A stretch of DNA of 64,000 bases from Apostichopus japonicus (taxonomy: Eukaryota; Echinodermata; Holothuroidea; Aspidochirotida; Stichopodidae): contig NC_092568.1 of NCBI RefSeq assembly GCF_037975245.1, positions 40,416,631 to 40,480,630 of the forward strand, given 5' to 3'. Shown piece after piece: positions 24,201-35,300 of this stretch. Under the pieces are notes generated by a model. That model was not told where the DNA came from, searched no databases, and worked only from the letters and a program-made list of their open reading frames with translations. Both the position numbers and the translations under genes were made by a program. Numbering within the stretch: position 1 is the stretch's first letter; each line of letters begins with the position of its first letter.

Positions 24201-25066
24201 ACTACTGTTTGAATTTTGATCTGCACACAGGCGGCAAAGGGGAAAAAGGTTTGAACTTCCGTGTTGTGAATGAGTTGATGCGTCCGTACTTAGGGAGAGG
24301 TCATCGACTCTACACAGATAACTTTTATACGTCCCCTGAGCTATTGGCGCATCTACTCAGTCACAACACATTGGCTGTGGGGACGGTTCGAGAGAATCAG
24401 AAACACATGCCAGTGCGAGCAAAGTCTTCACAGACTAAGGTCGAGGTAGGTCACTCCGTTTTCCTCAAGAGCCATAAGATGACGGCCTGTAGATGGATGG
24501 ACAAAGAAGATGTGTTTTGTCTGTCGACAGTGCATGGTAATTCTCTCACCGAGGTCACCCGCCCCATAAGGAAAGGTAGTGCAGGTGAAACAGAAGTAGT
24601 TCAGAAGCCCACCATAATTTGTGACTACAATGCGCACATGGGCAGAGTTGATGTCTTCGATCAACTGCTGTCTTACCATCCAATTGTTCGAAGATATAAA
24701 CGTTGGTGGCTCAAGCCCTTCTGGCGAGCAATTGACATAGCAATTTTGAATGCATTTGCATTGTGGAAATTGAAACACACACAGCAGAGCTCAGCAACTC
24801 TACACAAAAGATTTCGCTTAGCTCTCGCAGAGCAGCTGTGTGTTCCACTCCTTCAGGCAGATGTCCCCCTAAGACAATTGGCTGTTCATCGATTGTCAAA
24901 CAAGCACTGTAAGCGCATCACAAAATTTGAAACCCGCAAACAGTGTAGTGTGTGTAAGGACCCCCATAAAAGAATCAAAACAGGCTGTCTTACATGTGGA
25001 GAAGACATTAGACTTCATCTCACTGAGCCAGAGTGCTTTTACAGGTACCATTATCAATATGATTAG
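21233..25066 (+). CDS. piggyBac-family transposase (PGBD-like), three exons
   Basis: Exons: 21233-21433, 22755-23123 and 23591-25066. All junctions have GT-AG signals and phase 0, giving 681 residues. Exon 1 is acidic. Exon 2 holds an AT-hook (RRRGRPPK) within Pro-rich sequence. Exon 3 is the DDE_Tnp_1_7-type core. The Asp residues expected for piggyBac catalysis are all present: Asp358 in SIDEMM, Asp433 in YTDNFYTS, and Asp544 and Asp547 in RVDVFDQ. The C-terminus (about residues 630-681) has a Cys/His-rich finger, CSVCKDPH...GCLTCG...CFYRYH, typical of the family. By family knowledge the enzyme would cut and paste DNA at TTAA sites. Introns and an added AT-hook are unusual for an active element and would fit a domesticated host gene; a decayed but catalytically intact transposon is the alternative. 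The internal exon structure is inferred, and extra exons in intron 2 are possible. Exon 3 continues past an AG-GT at 25045 to its stop. Confidence 0.85.
21948..22236. mobile_element. Small inverted-repeat element in intron 1 of the piggyBac gene
   Basis: GTGGCTATTCTTACGACTA at 21950 is perfectly repeated in reverse at 22214-22232. The string TAAGAAAAACA occurs immediately outside on both sides (21937-21947 and 22237-22247), which looks like a target-site duplication, although 11 bases is longer than usual. The interior holds telomere-like repeats and two GCATGCGCAGTTGCT words. No coding capacity. Confidence 0.65.
22070..22125 (+). repeat. Interstitial telomere-like (TTAGGG) repeats
   Basis: About eight perfect or near-perfect TTAGGG-type hexamers, including GGTTAGGGTTAGG and AGGGTTAGGGTTA, lie inside the small inverted-repeat element. 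They are flanked by unrelated sequence, so this is not a chromosome end. Confidence 0.7.
23165..23425 (+). repeat. Three exon-like duplicates in intron 2 of the piggyBac gene
   Basis: Three related strings, each preceded by a pyrimidine tract and AG, begin near 23184 (GGTTTCCTCGACTCATCAAG), 23328 (GATTACAGTGAATCAATCAG) and 23393 (GGTTACCTCGAATCAACAG). They look like diverged copies of one 3' splice site plus short exon. Only the first continues as an open frame of any length before a stop at 23244. Confidence 0.4.
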
Positions 25067-26019
25067 AATGTACGCTATCCCCCTAGTCTTTTCTCCACAA
25101 GACCGTTAGAATCATGTTTCAAATTTTTACAACTCAGAATTGCTATGCCAATCGTTTATCAAATTATGTCCAAATTTCCAAAGTTACCTCCAAAAAAAAA
25201 TACCTAATATCAAAATGAGTTTTTCACCTCCACACCACGATGAGAGAATTATTGTGTTGCTGTTTATTTTTCACTCACATTTCTTTGTTTGTCTGTCTAT
25301 AGGTTCTTATGCTGGTAATACAGAACCTGTGTTATAGTTTGAAATTTGAACGTTAACCTTCACTCTCTTCTTCTGCAGGAAATGCTTCTAACAAAAAAGG
25401 GGCTTAGATGCATGACCTGTCGGTTTTGTTGCGATATTCTTCTCCCTGCATGGGTTGTTGATTACTTGGCAGTATCGTGGTTTTTCTTGTTCTGATTAGT
25501 AGGTCAGTGTTCACACCTGTACATGGTGTCGACCTCGAGTGTTCAAAAAACATGACAGATTCTCTCCTCATATTTTTTTTTTTTTTACATTTTTTTTCTT
25601 GGGAGACAAAGGTTAGTTTGTTGCTTCTTGCAGTTTGTGAAATTCCTTGGGGCCATCTTCTGTGATGTCTGGATAGTCAAATTGCCTCAACTTTTTTTTT
25701 TATACATTGTATTTCATAATATTCTTTCTAGTACTTTTTTATGGGAGGGGTGAGGGAACAGGGATGGGGGACATGGCTGCAAATAGGATTGAATATGATT
25801 GAAAATTTCACAGCTATGTATTTTTTTTTTTTTTTGCGTATGGCAGAGTGCCACTTCTGAAGTGAGAAGAAGATTTGGGGGTGGGGGAGGGAGTTCATAG
25901 TACTAAAGAGGGGTAACTTTCGTTGAAAATTTTCCTTCTTTACTTTTGTAACCTTGATTGGGACTAGTGGTTATACATTTATTTACAATAAGCATATACT
26001 TTCACATTACATAGATGTT
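25067..26019. other. Non-coding sequence downstream of the piggyBac gene
   Basis: Likely 3' untranslated and intergenic sequence with many T-tracts (about 25570-25600, 25690-25702 and 25818-25836). A pyrimidine-AG at 25378 could serve an alternative last exon spliced from AG-GT at 25045, but that would add only three codons before a stop. No matching piggyBac inverted repeat was found. Confidence 0.4.
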
Positions 26020-26125
26020 GCTATGGGGAGGGATTCATGTGGGGGAGGGAGGGATTCATGTGGGGGAGGGGGAGGGAGGGGGAGGGGCAGTATAAGGGGG
26101 AGGGGCAGTATAAGGGGGAGGGGTT
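26020..26125 (+). repeat. G-rich minisatellite
   Basis: Tandem GGGATTCATGTGGGGGAGG units are followed by GGGGGAGGGGCAGTATAAGG units. Nearly pure runs of three to five G on one strand could form quadruplexes. Confidence 0.6.
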
Positions 26126-29100
26126 GGCAACCTGGTAGTAGTTATGATTGAGGGGAGGGTAATGAACTGGTTTTGGAAGTTTGAATAAGAAATTTCAAAA
26201 GTCAAAGCAATTTGTGTATCTTTTTTGTGTATTGTTTGTACAAGTTTATAATTATGCGCATACAAAGTAGCCTTTTATTAGACCCTTGTTCCAGTTACAG
26301 CAAAAACTGAGGTGCCAGATATGATGTGGATGAACAACAGCCTCTACTTATCACTCCAGAAGAGCCCTTGACCAGCTTGGAGACCATAACTTTGATATAA
26401 ACACTAAATTGGGTAGCCTGTAAAATATTATAATTTATTCGCAAATGAAAATTTAACAAAACGTCATAAAATCAGTCATATCCCTCACATTTGAACATCA
26501 AATTATATTTCACGTGTAAAATAACATGTCTTGAACTCATCAAACTATCAAAAGTCCAGCAGATTTCATCAAAATAATTTCAAATGGGCAAAGGAAAGTA
26601 CTGTGTATGAATAATGACCTCATTTGCATATTTGCATATCTAATTAGCTAAATTAAAAAAAAAAAAAAAATAGAAACCTCATTTCAATACCTATCTGTCA
26701 AGACTTGGGTCCCTATTGACAAAAATGACCAAATTTTGAGTAATTACAATGTTTAAATATTATTCCCCAGGGACCTATGATATGACCTTGAACTTGGTTG
26801 TTAAGGCTCTTCGCTAAATAGAGGAGGGACACTAATCAGCACACACACAGTGATCGTTCCCCAGTTTGGGACAACAAAATGGAAGCCCATATTTACAAGC
26901 ATGAGCAGAAGTCAAGTTACAACCATACTTGAATGCAGCAAAAATATCAGTTTAAATAAGATGGTCATATCTTCGCAATAAAATATGTTATCTGCTGTTG
27001 TAAGTAGTAATTACTTACAATGCTGAACTTTTTGTGGACACAATTCCTTTAATGTATGTAGCGAATGCATTCTGTGTGGATTTACTTTACCAAATTCAGC
27101 ATGGTTTGCATTCTCCGGACCCAACCGATCTCTATCTGCTTAAAGAAAGTACATGTTTCCTTCTTGACTGAAATTGTGCAATTAGCTGACCATGCTGTAT
27201 TATTAGTCCTAGCTACTAGTCCCCAGAACACATTAATATAGTTCTATAACTCTGGTTTCTAGTCTTTTATGCCCTGCTAGGCTGAGGTACGCAATAGTTC
27301 CTGTGGGGTGCCAGTTTGCTTCAATTTACTGAAAGCTATGTCGACAGTTTGGTTCAACACCGTCCTGGCAGAGGGATTTAGTTTTGCCACCACATGCATC
27401 AATTTAATTGTTTTGTAACATTAGTCTACACCGTTATTGTTATGTACCCCGCAACCGAAACGACCTTTTTGCTACCCAGTCAAATGTGGACAATTAAATT
27501 AAAAATGGGGATGGGACGGGTGGGTTGAATTTGTTAATTAATTAATGTAACTTACACATGACGAAACCGGCCATTGCTCCAATATTCATGAAATTAAAAT
27601 CATTTATCCATAGAGGGTTGTTATATTTCTACAGTACCAAATAATTGCAGTTTGATGGATTAAAGTTCTCCGTAAAGAATGATTCAGCGATATCATTTTT
27701 AATAACCCATAGTAAAGATGCTGAAGAACGTCTGTACAGATCCACCTTCCCCAAACTTAAAGGTCTGCTGTAGATAGACCCCAACTAGAGCACGCTATCA
27801 TAGAACAGTTTCTTCAGATTACGTAATCGACCTGCCTTGGTCGTAAAATGACCTCTTTTTACCAATTAGTCTGCAACGCCTGTCACATATTTTTTCTTGT
27901 ATGAGGGTCTTTGTGTGAATGCTGCATGATTAACTACACTGTGGACATGAACATATATACACCGTAGAGTGTTTACACAAAGAGCCTAATGGTGTTAAGA
28001 AGCTATGCAGGCTACAGTATATGTAGAGCCAGAGGTCGATTGACGACCGTGGCAGGTCGAATCCGTAATCACAAAACTTTCCTATAGCTATAGCGTGCTA
28101 TAATTGGAGCCAATAAAGCAGATCTATAAGGCCTTTGACATCCCGTAAGGAAGGCTTATCCATATAGGACCCTGGGATACATTCCAGAGCCTGGCAATTG
28201 TTGTTACCCTATCACTATTTTTGCGGTCCAAAGAGAAACAAGAACTATATCTAAAGTTCTGAAGCTTACAGGGGCCGCCCTTTTCTCTGCGGCCACAGAC
28301 AATGCAATATAGTAATTATATAAGCAGGTTGCCACTGTTGTTTTATATTTCAAAGCAGTGCACAGATATGTATAGTCACCGCAGCTGTCGGTCTCGAATT
28401 CGATCAACATCCCTCTTGAAAATATGGTGAATAGAATGAATGTACGACCCTGGTTATATGACATTAAAGTTTTGTCACAATTTTTGCATTTCATAAATAA
28501 AAACTTGGTTCACCAATGAAGGGGCTCGATCGATCGATCCCCATTTGTTGTTCTCTCCGCCTCCCCAACCCCAATTATCAAATTACAAGCTTCATCTGTT
28601 ACTGCGTGATGGTTGGCCCAGGGAGCTGCTGGATGGCTTTCCACTCGGAAAAGAATAGCAGGTTTATGTACAGTAGGCTGTGATATTTATACTTTTTAAG
28701 ACAAGTCACCCAGGAAAGAACTTGGGCACGAAAACCAAACTACCGAACGACTGATCCGCTCTCAACCCCAGTTCCCTTGCATCGGGATCGTGACTGTGTG
28801 ATCATCGTTGGCTGTGATCATCGTCGGCTGTGTCAGTGATATTTGTTATTTTAAATGTCCCGCTGCTTACTGAGTGATACAAGATTGGTTCCAGGGGTCG
28901 GACATTATACAATGCAAAGCAACTTAGTCCTATTGTTAAGCATTGAGCGAGTAATACTTGGATGTGCTTAGCCTACAATTAAGCACATGTTGCACCTGGT
29001 GTATTTTGCTAAGGAAATAACTTCCACACTGAGAGGCTTTAACCATTGAGTAATAAATGCGTGGGACAAAAAATTACCAGATAATCTATATCAGCCAGTG

Positions 29101-29393
29101 CAGTGCCATGACTGTGATTGAATGAGAGGCCTAACGTCAGGCTGACGTGATAGGCTAAGATTAGCGAACTCAGCCTAGTGTCAATGCACATATTATTTGT
29201 ATCACTGTGGTAGTTCAGTAAGGGCAAATTCAGTAATAGTTTCAACAGAGATAACCCACATTAGCAAGGTCAAATGGACTTCGACAGATCAGTTCAAATT
29301 TTGCAAACTTACTTGGAAGATAATTTTACGTAGGCTCTAGCAAACAAATCATTCTTCCCTAGGCCTAGACTTGCTGACTGAAATTTAGAGCTG
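26126..29393. other. Intergenic region between the piggyBac and seipin genes
   Basis: No coding region with recognisable features. The last few hundred bases should contain the seipin promoter and 5' untranslated sequence; I see no clear TATA box. A short direct repeat of GGCTGTGATCATCGT lies near 28808-28832, and CGATCGATCGAT lies near 28529. Confidence 0.45.
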
Positions 29394-32300
29394 ATGAGTA
29401 TGGCTGACACAAGTACAACACAAAGGGTATTAGCTTCCATATTTACTGCTGTAGCAGTTATTTCAATACAATTATGGCTATCGATTTTTGGATACTTCAC
29501 ATTTTACTACGTTTATATGCCAGTAGAGAAGTTTGAACAACCTGTGTTTCTGGAATACAGGTAAGATATTGTAAGAAGAAACTAATTGCAAGTTTTTTTT
29601 TTAGCCTTGGTGGTTATTGATGGCTCAGGCTATTTGCATTGCCTAACTGTTATTGGAATCTAAAAGCTGTTAAACCAGGGGTAGCCTTGGCCTTATGTTG
29701 CAACTTTGTAAGGATTTGACTCCAGATTCTTCATAATTTGTTTCATCTTTTTGTCATAGTTTGTTAGATTTTCTCAAATGATTGAGAATCCAGAATTTTA
29801 CAGTGTACTTTTGGAAGTCTTAGAAAGTGTGACATTAAAGGCATTGAAGACTCTCCCCAAACCGCGTGCCACACTCTGAAAAAGTTAACTTTCCGTTGCT
29901 TGCAAATGACGTTTTCTTGTCGCTACAAGATGCAGACAGTAATGAAACGTGATACCTTGCTATCTTTTATCTAGACCTGAGATGTCCACGCTGCTATGTA
30001 CACTGTGTTGTGGGTATTGACCGTAGCTGTATGTATGGACTGTACACTAGTGTCTAATTACCGACGGTAGCAAGCTGTGTGTGTATTTTCTGGGGTTGAT
30101 GGTGGTGTCTAACACTTCTGTTACACCTCATTGGAAACTAGGTCAGATTACCGGCATGAGACGTTTCTTTGTGCGCGACTCTTCACACCCTTTAGAAAGA
30201 AAATATAACATAAAAGTGTTGATATTCATTGACCGATATGAATAATGAGTGTCATATGAAAGCCACATTATACATTCCATTATAAATGTTACCAGAGATG
30301 GGAAGTGATGGAAAGTGATTTGAACTTGTTTTAGTAGGACTAGGTGTATCCCATAGCTATCAACCCAGAATTCCATATTTCAGTTGTATGGTTTGCCTCA
30401 TGGATTAATGTGTGTCCAATTTTGTTAACCAAAATGAAAGTCTTGCAAGAAAAGAAATTTCATCTGTTTCTGTAGCATTTATTTCCTAGAAGGTGTGCTT
30501 AGGACTGGTTTTAGTACTGTACATCTTCTGAATGGGAATATTGCAATGCTAAATTTGATTACTGGGCTTTTGATAGAACTCAGAAAATTTGTTGGTGCAT
30601 CATGTGCAATGACTAACTTAAGAGTACAAATTATTCCCTCTTGCAGATCTACCTTTGATTGGCTTCCAAGAGCACATATTATTTTTCATTCCAGCATTCT
30701 ACCTTTGAATTGCTTTTGAGAGAACATATTATTTTTCATTCCAACAGCTCATGTAAACAGTTTACTGGTGTGGAGAGTTGTCCCTTCCCTGGTAGTAACA
30801 TTACTCTGAGGACAGATTACAGCCAGAACAGGGTAATCAATTTGCTTACATGATGTAGACTCGACTTGCTTTAAATAAAATTATGCCGTAAATTACTGGT
30901 TTACCGTATGACAGCTGAGTCATTGTCGAACTATAGCTTTGGCTCAGATGAACCATGTGCTTTCACTGATTCATTAGATCTAGAGCCCAAGGTATAGATC
31001 AGCAATGACTCAACTTTACTACAACGATCTCATTAAGTCACCAGTTTACCTGGGAAATCAACCATTTGGGGGGGGGGGGGGGGAAGAAAACCTCTAAATG
31101 TCTTAAAATACCCAACAGAAGTGTAAATTTTGGCAGCAAAAGTGCCATTTTTCAGAGGAGAGAGAGGAAAGGTTCATTGGCATCATCATCATCCTCACAA
31201 GTTGCTCACAAGTTTTGCAAATTAAGTCAAGTTGAATTTGGTGTGGGTATCAATTTCACACCCTTCTCTGTAAATCTGGCATATTCAGGTTACAGAGAGT
31301 TTAACTTTGGATATTAGATGCCTGGTTTATTGTACTGTTACTTTAACAGTTGATTCGATAATATATCTACTATATGTAGCTCTTAATAAAATTAACATCC
31401 TATTTATGGCTGCATATAATCATTTAACTTATCAATATTAATACAACACGCAGGGGGTCTGTAATATCGATACCTTTCACTTTGTTTCAGGTTCTTATGA
31501 GAGGTCAAAGATATGATGTTGTGTTAGAGATGGATCTGCCTCAGTCCCTAGTCAACCAAAAACAAGGTACAGTAAGCTCCAGCCGTGAGATTTTTCTAAC
31601 ATTTTAAAAGAATAGTCCAGAGGAAATATTATTTTTGGCTGATGAAAGGTGAACACATGCCAAGCATCCTGGTGAAATTTGTAGTTTGCAATCAATTCCA
31701 CTGTTCCCCAAGTTGATTAGGTGTTTCGTTGACAAAGTCAGAAAAAGATTCAAATTGCATCCAGGTGAAAACAGTTTATACTGCGGTATATCACCAAATC
31801 CTACATATGTCAAGACTAATAATGATTTGTAATTATTTTGTTAATGGTCATTACCGCATTGACAATGTGTAGCACTCTGTAAACCAGGATAGAAAATAAA
31901 ACTGAAGAGCGTCAGAGAAGAATGTGGAAAGGTTAAAACGTTATTCGCTCTTTCTTCATATTTAGGTGTATTCATGGTCGAACTAAGCTTGTATTCAAAG
32001 CATGGAGAAGTCACCTCAAGAGCATCTCGACCTGTAAGTAATAACAGCTGCTACTTAAGGCAGAATATGCTTTTTGGCAGCCAGATTATAAATTGAGTAA
32101 TTGCAGATTGAACTGTAACAATGTAATAATTAAACTACTAAGAGGGATAGTGAATTGAACATGTACAGGAATATATCATACAGAGTTGAAGAACTACAGT
32201 AGTCACATGTATCCACCCCTCCCCCTTGCAACCCCCACTCTCTTAACAGCTTGCTCTGTTACAGTTTTTGGGCCAGGGTACATTGATGTCATCCATGGGC

Positions 32301-35300
32301 TACACCAAAAACTGCTTTTCTTTCATTTTGAAATGATTACCTGACTTTGGGAAAGTAATTTAACTTTGTGACAAGAGTTAGGTTTGTAGGGCATACGGTA
32401 GTCAAGTGAGTTTATCAAACTTTAAAAAAGTATATTCAATTTGGAGAGGCATTTAAAATGAAACCAATGGAAAATGATAGTTTCATGTGTTGTCCATGTA
32501 TGGCATCACAAAGTATAGCACAATGTACACTTATAAATATGAATTCATTTTTAGTTTTGTATTTCATTAATTAAAAAATGTTTTAAAGATGGGACTTGGA
32601 ACAATGTGTTGCTGTCTACCTGCTCTTTTTAATGTTAATGGCGTAGGTCAGTGTTAGATTTAAATTTTCTTGCACGACGGGCCAAAAATTTCAAGCACTC
32701 TATCACAAAACTTTTCAAGTAGTCTATCACAGAAACTAAAATTCAACACAGGGCAAGGCTTAGGGCGATACAAAGACGGAAAAGAATATGACCAGAAGGA
32801 ATCGATCCAATTTGCCACTAAAAAATTCATTTAAGAAGGTCGTTAGTTCTATGAAAGATGCACAGTTTTTTTCTTTCTGGTTTCATCTCCTGACTCGGAT
32901 TGCGTATATCTCATATCTGACAATACTTCAGTGTGCTCTGGCGTATTTATGCAAGCTGCTAAGATGTAACATGTCATGTACTCAAACATCCTGCTTCTTT
33001 ACAGATGATGCTGAAGTACAGATCTAGTTTACTGAGGATATTTGAGACTCTCCTTTATTCACCTCTCTTTCTCTTTGGGTACCGAGACGAGACTCAACAC
33101 TTGATTGTTCCGTTAATGGAAGACTATGTAGATCATCCGGTATGGCCGCTGACATAGCTCATTGATTTGGTTTTCTTGCAATTCATACATTCAAATGTTA
33201 ATGCATGTTACATTTAGGGTGGCCAGCATTAGGCTAGACTGTCCAGATAATCTGGTATGACTGCTGAAGCCCTCATTTCATTTATTTGGTTTTCTTGCAA
33301 TTAATACATTCAAATATTGAAGCATGTTACATTTAGGGTGGCCAGAAGTCCAGCATTGGGCTTGACAGTCTGGATGCATCTATGCCTGCCAGTTCTAAAA
33401 AGAAGTAGGGATATGCAGACAACTGGTATATACACAAGTAGGGATATGCATACAACTGGTATACACTAGTAGGGATATGCAGACAACTGGTATATACACA
33501 AGCAGGGATATGCAGACAACTGGTATACACTAGTAGGGATATGCAGACAACTGGTATATACACAAGCAGGGATATGCAGACAACTGGTATATAAACAAGT
33601 AGGGATATGCAGACAACTGGTATACACTAGTAGGGATATGCAGACAACTGGTATATACACAAGCAGGGATATGCAGACAACTGGTATATACACAAGTAGG
33701 GATATGTAGACACTGGTATATACACAAGTAGGGATATGTAGACACTGGTATATACACAAGTAGGGATATGCAGACAACTGGTATATACACAAGTAGGGAT
33801 ATGTAGACACTGGTATATACACAAGTAGGGATATGCAGACAACTGGTATACACTAGTAGGGATATGCAGACAACTGGTATATACACAAGCAGGGATATGC
33901 AGACAACTGGTATACACTAGTAGGGATATGCAGACAACTGGTATATACACAAGTAGGGATATGCAGACAACTGGTATATACACAAGTAGGGATATGTAGA
34001 CACTGGTATATACACAAGTAGGGATATGCAGACAACTGGTATACACTAGTAGGGATATGCAGACAACTGGTATATACACAAGCAGGGATATGCAGACAAC
34101 TGGTATACACTAGTAGGGATATGCAGACAACTGGTATACACAAGTAGGGATATGCAGACAACTGGTATACACAAGTAGGGATATGCAGACAACTGGTATT
34201 AAGGGTGTGACCGTTTAAACGGTTAACCGTTTAACTGGCCGCAAATGCACTATCCGTTTAGAAAATCACAAACCGTATAAACGGAAAATTAAAAAAAAAA
34301 TTCGAATCCATTTTAAACATGAAAATTATTTTAAAATATGTAAAGTACGGAGTAATGTACTGCAAACTATCAATAAAAAACAGAAAAACGATGTTTTAGG
34401 CATGAATAATGTGTTCAATATAATTTTATTAGTAGGCCAGTAGTCATGAACTCATGATAGTGTTGTCAATTCGTTTTCTCAGTTTATATTTGCGACATAT
34501 ATCACCTGTACATGTACATCGATCAATGGCATGGTGAAATCCCGTGTGAAAGTATGTTGACCCCAAAAGACGCAAATGGTCATTCTAGAAAGTACCGTAA
34601 TAGCATTAACAACACAAGGCCAGTTTGCTCTCTCGGGTCCGCACTTGTACCGCCTTTTTTTCACACATGGTATTATACTGTGCATGCATTGCGGGCGATA
34701 TTAGCTTTTTACCGTCACGATAAATAGTTTAAAAATTATCGCGATATTTCGATAATTACGATAATTTTTCCCCTAGCGGAGAATTAGCGTAAATGTAGAG
34801 CTTTGAGTGGACGGAGAAAGAGAGATATATGGAGGGGACATTCAAAGAGAATATCTGAAAAACCTTACAATATTTTCCACGAATGTTGATGCTTAGATAA
34901 GTGCTTCCTCACAATCAACGAGCCCAAAAAACTGGTATACACAAGTAGGGATATGCAGAAAACTGGTAGGGATGTGTAGAAATATACCTGCAAGTGTTGC
35001 TCTTCTCTGTGACCCTATAGTTAAATATGGGGTCAGAGCAATGATTTTCTGATAAATCAATAAAGTGATAAATAAACTGAAGGTAAGGTATCAGGTTACA
35101 AAGTGAATATTTTTTAATTTATATAGAGACTTTCACTGGGAAATGAAGGATTTCATCCAATCACAGTGTTTGATGATTGCTACATGTAATTCAGCCAAAA
35201 TATTATGAATGTAGACATTAAAGTGTACCATGAAAGTGTACTATGGTTTCAGAAGATTTAGTTTTAGCTGGGACTAGAAAAGAAAACACTAGTTCAGGCT

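Noticed and set aside
25045..25400. Alternative last exon of the piggyBac gene from AG|GT at 25045 to AG at 25378
   Set aside because: It would replace the conserved C-terminal YRYH segment with three codons and a stop; the unspliced end fits the family better.
33333..34161. Several reverse-strand frames of 76-150 codons with repeating YIPVVCISLLV-like sequence
   Set aside because: They are translations of the 31-bp minisatellite, which stays open in several frames.
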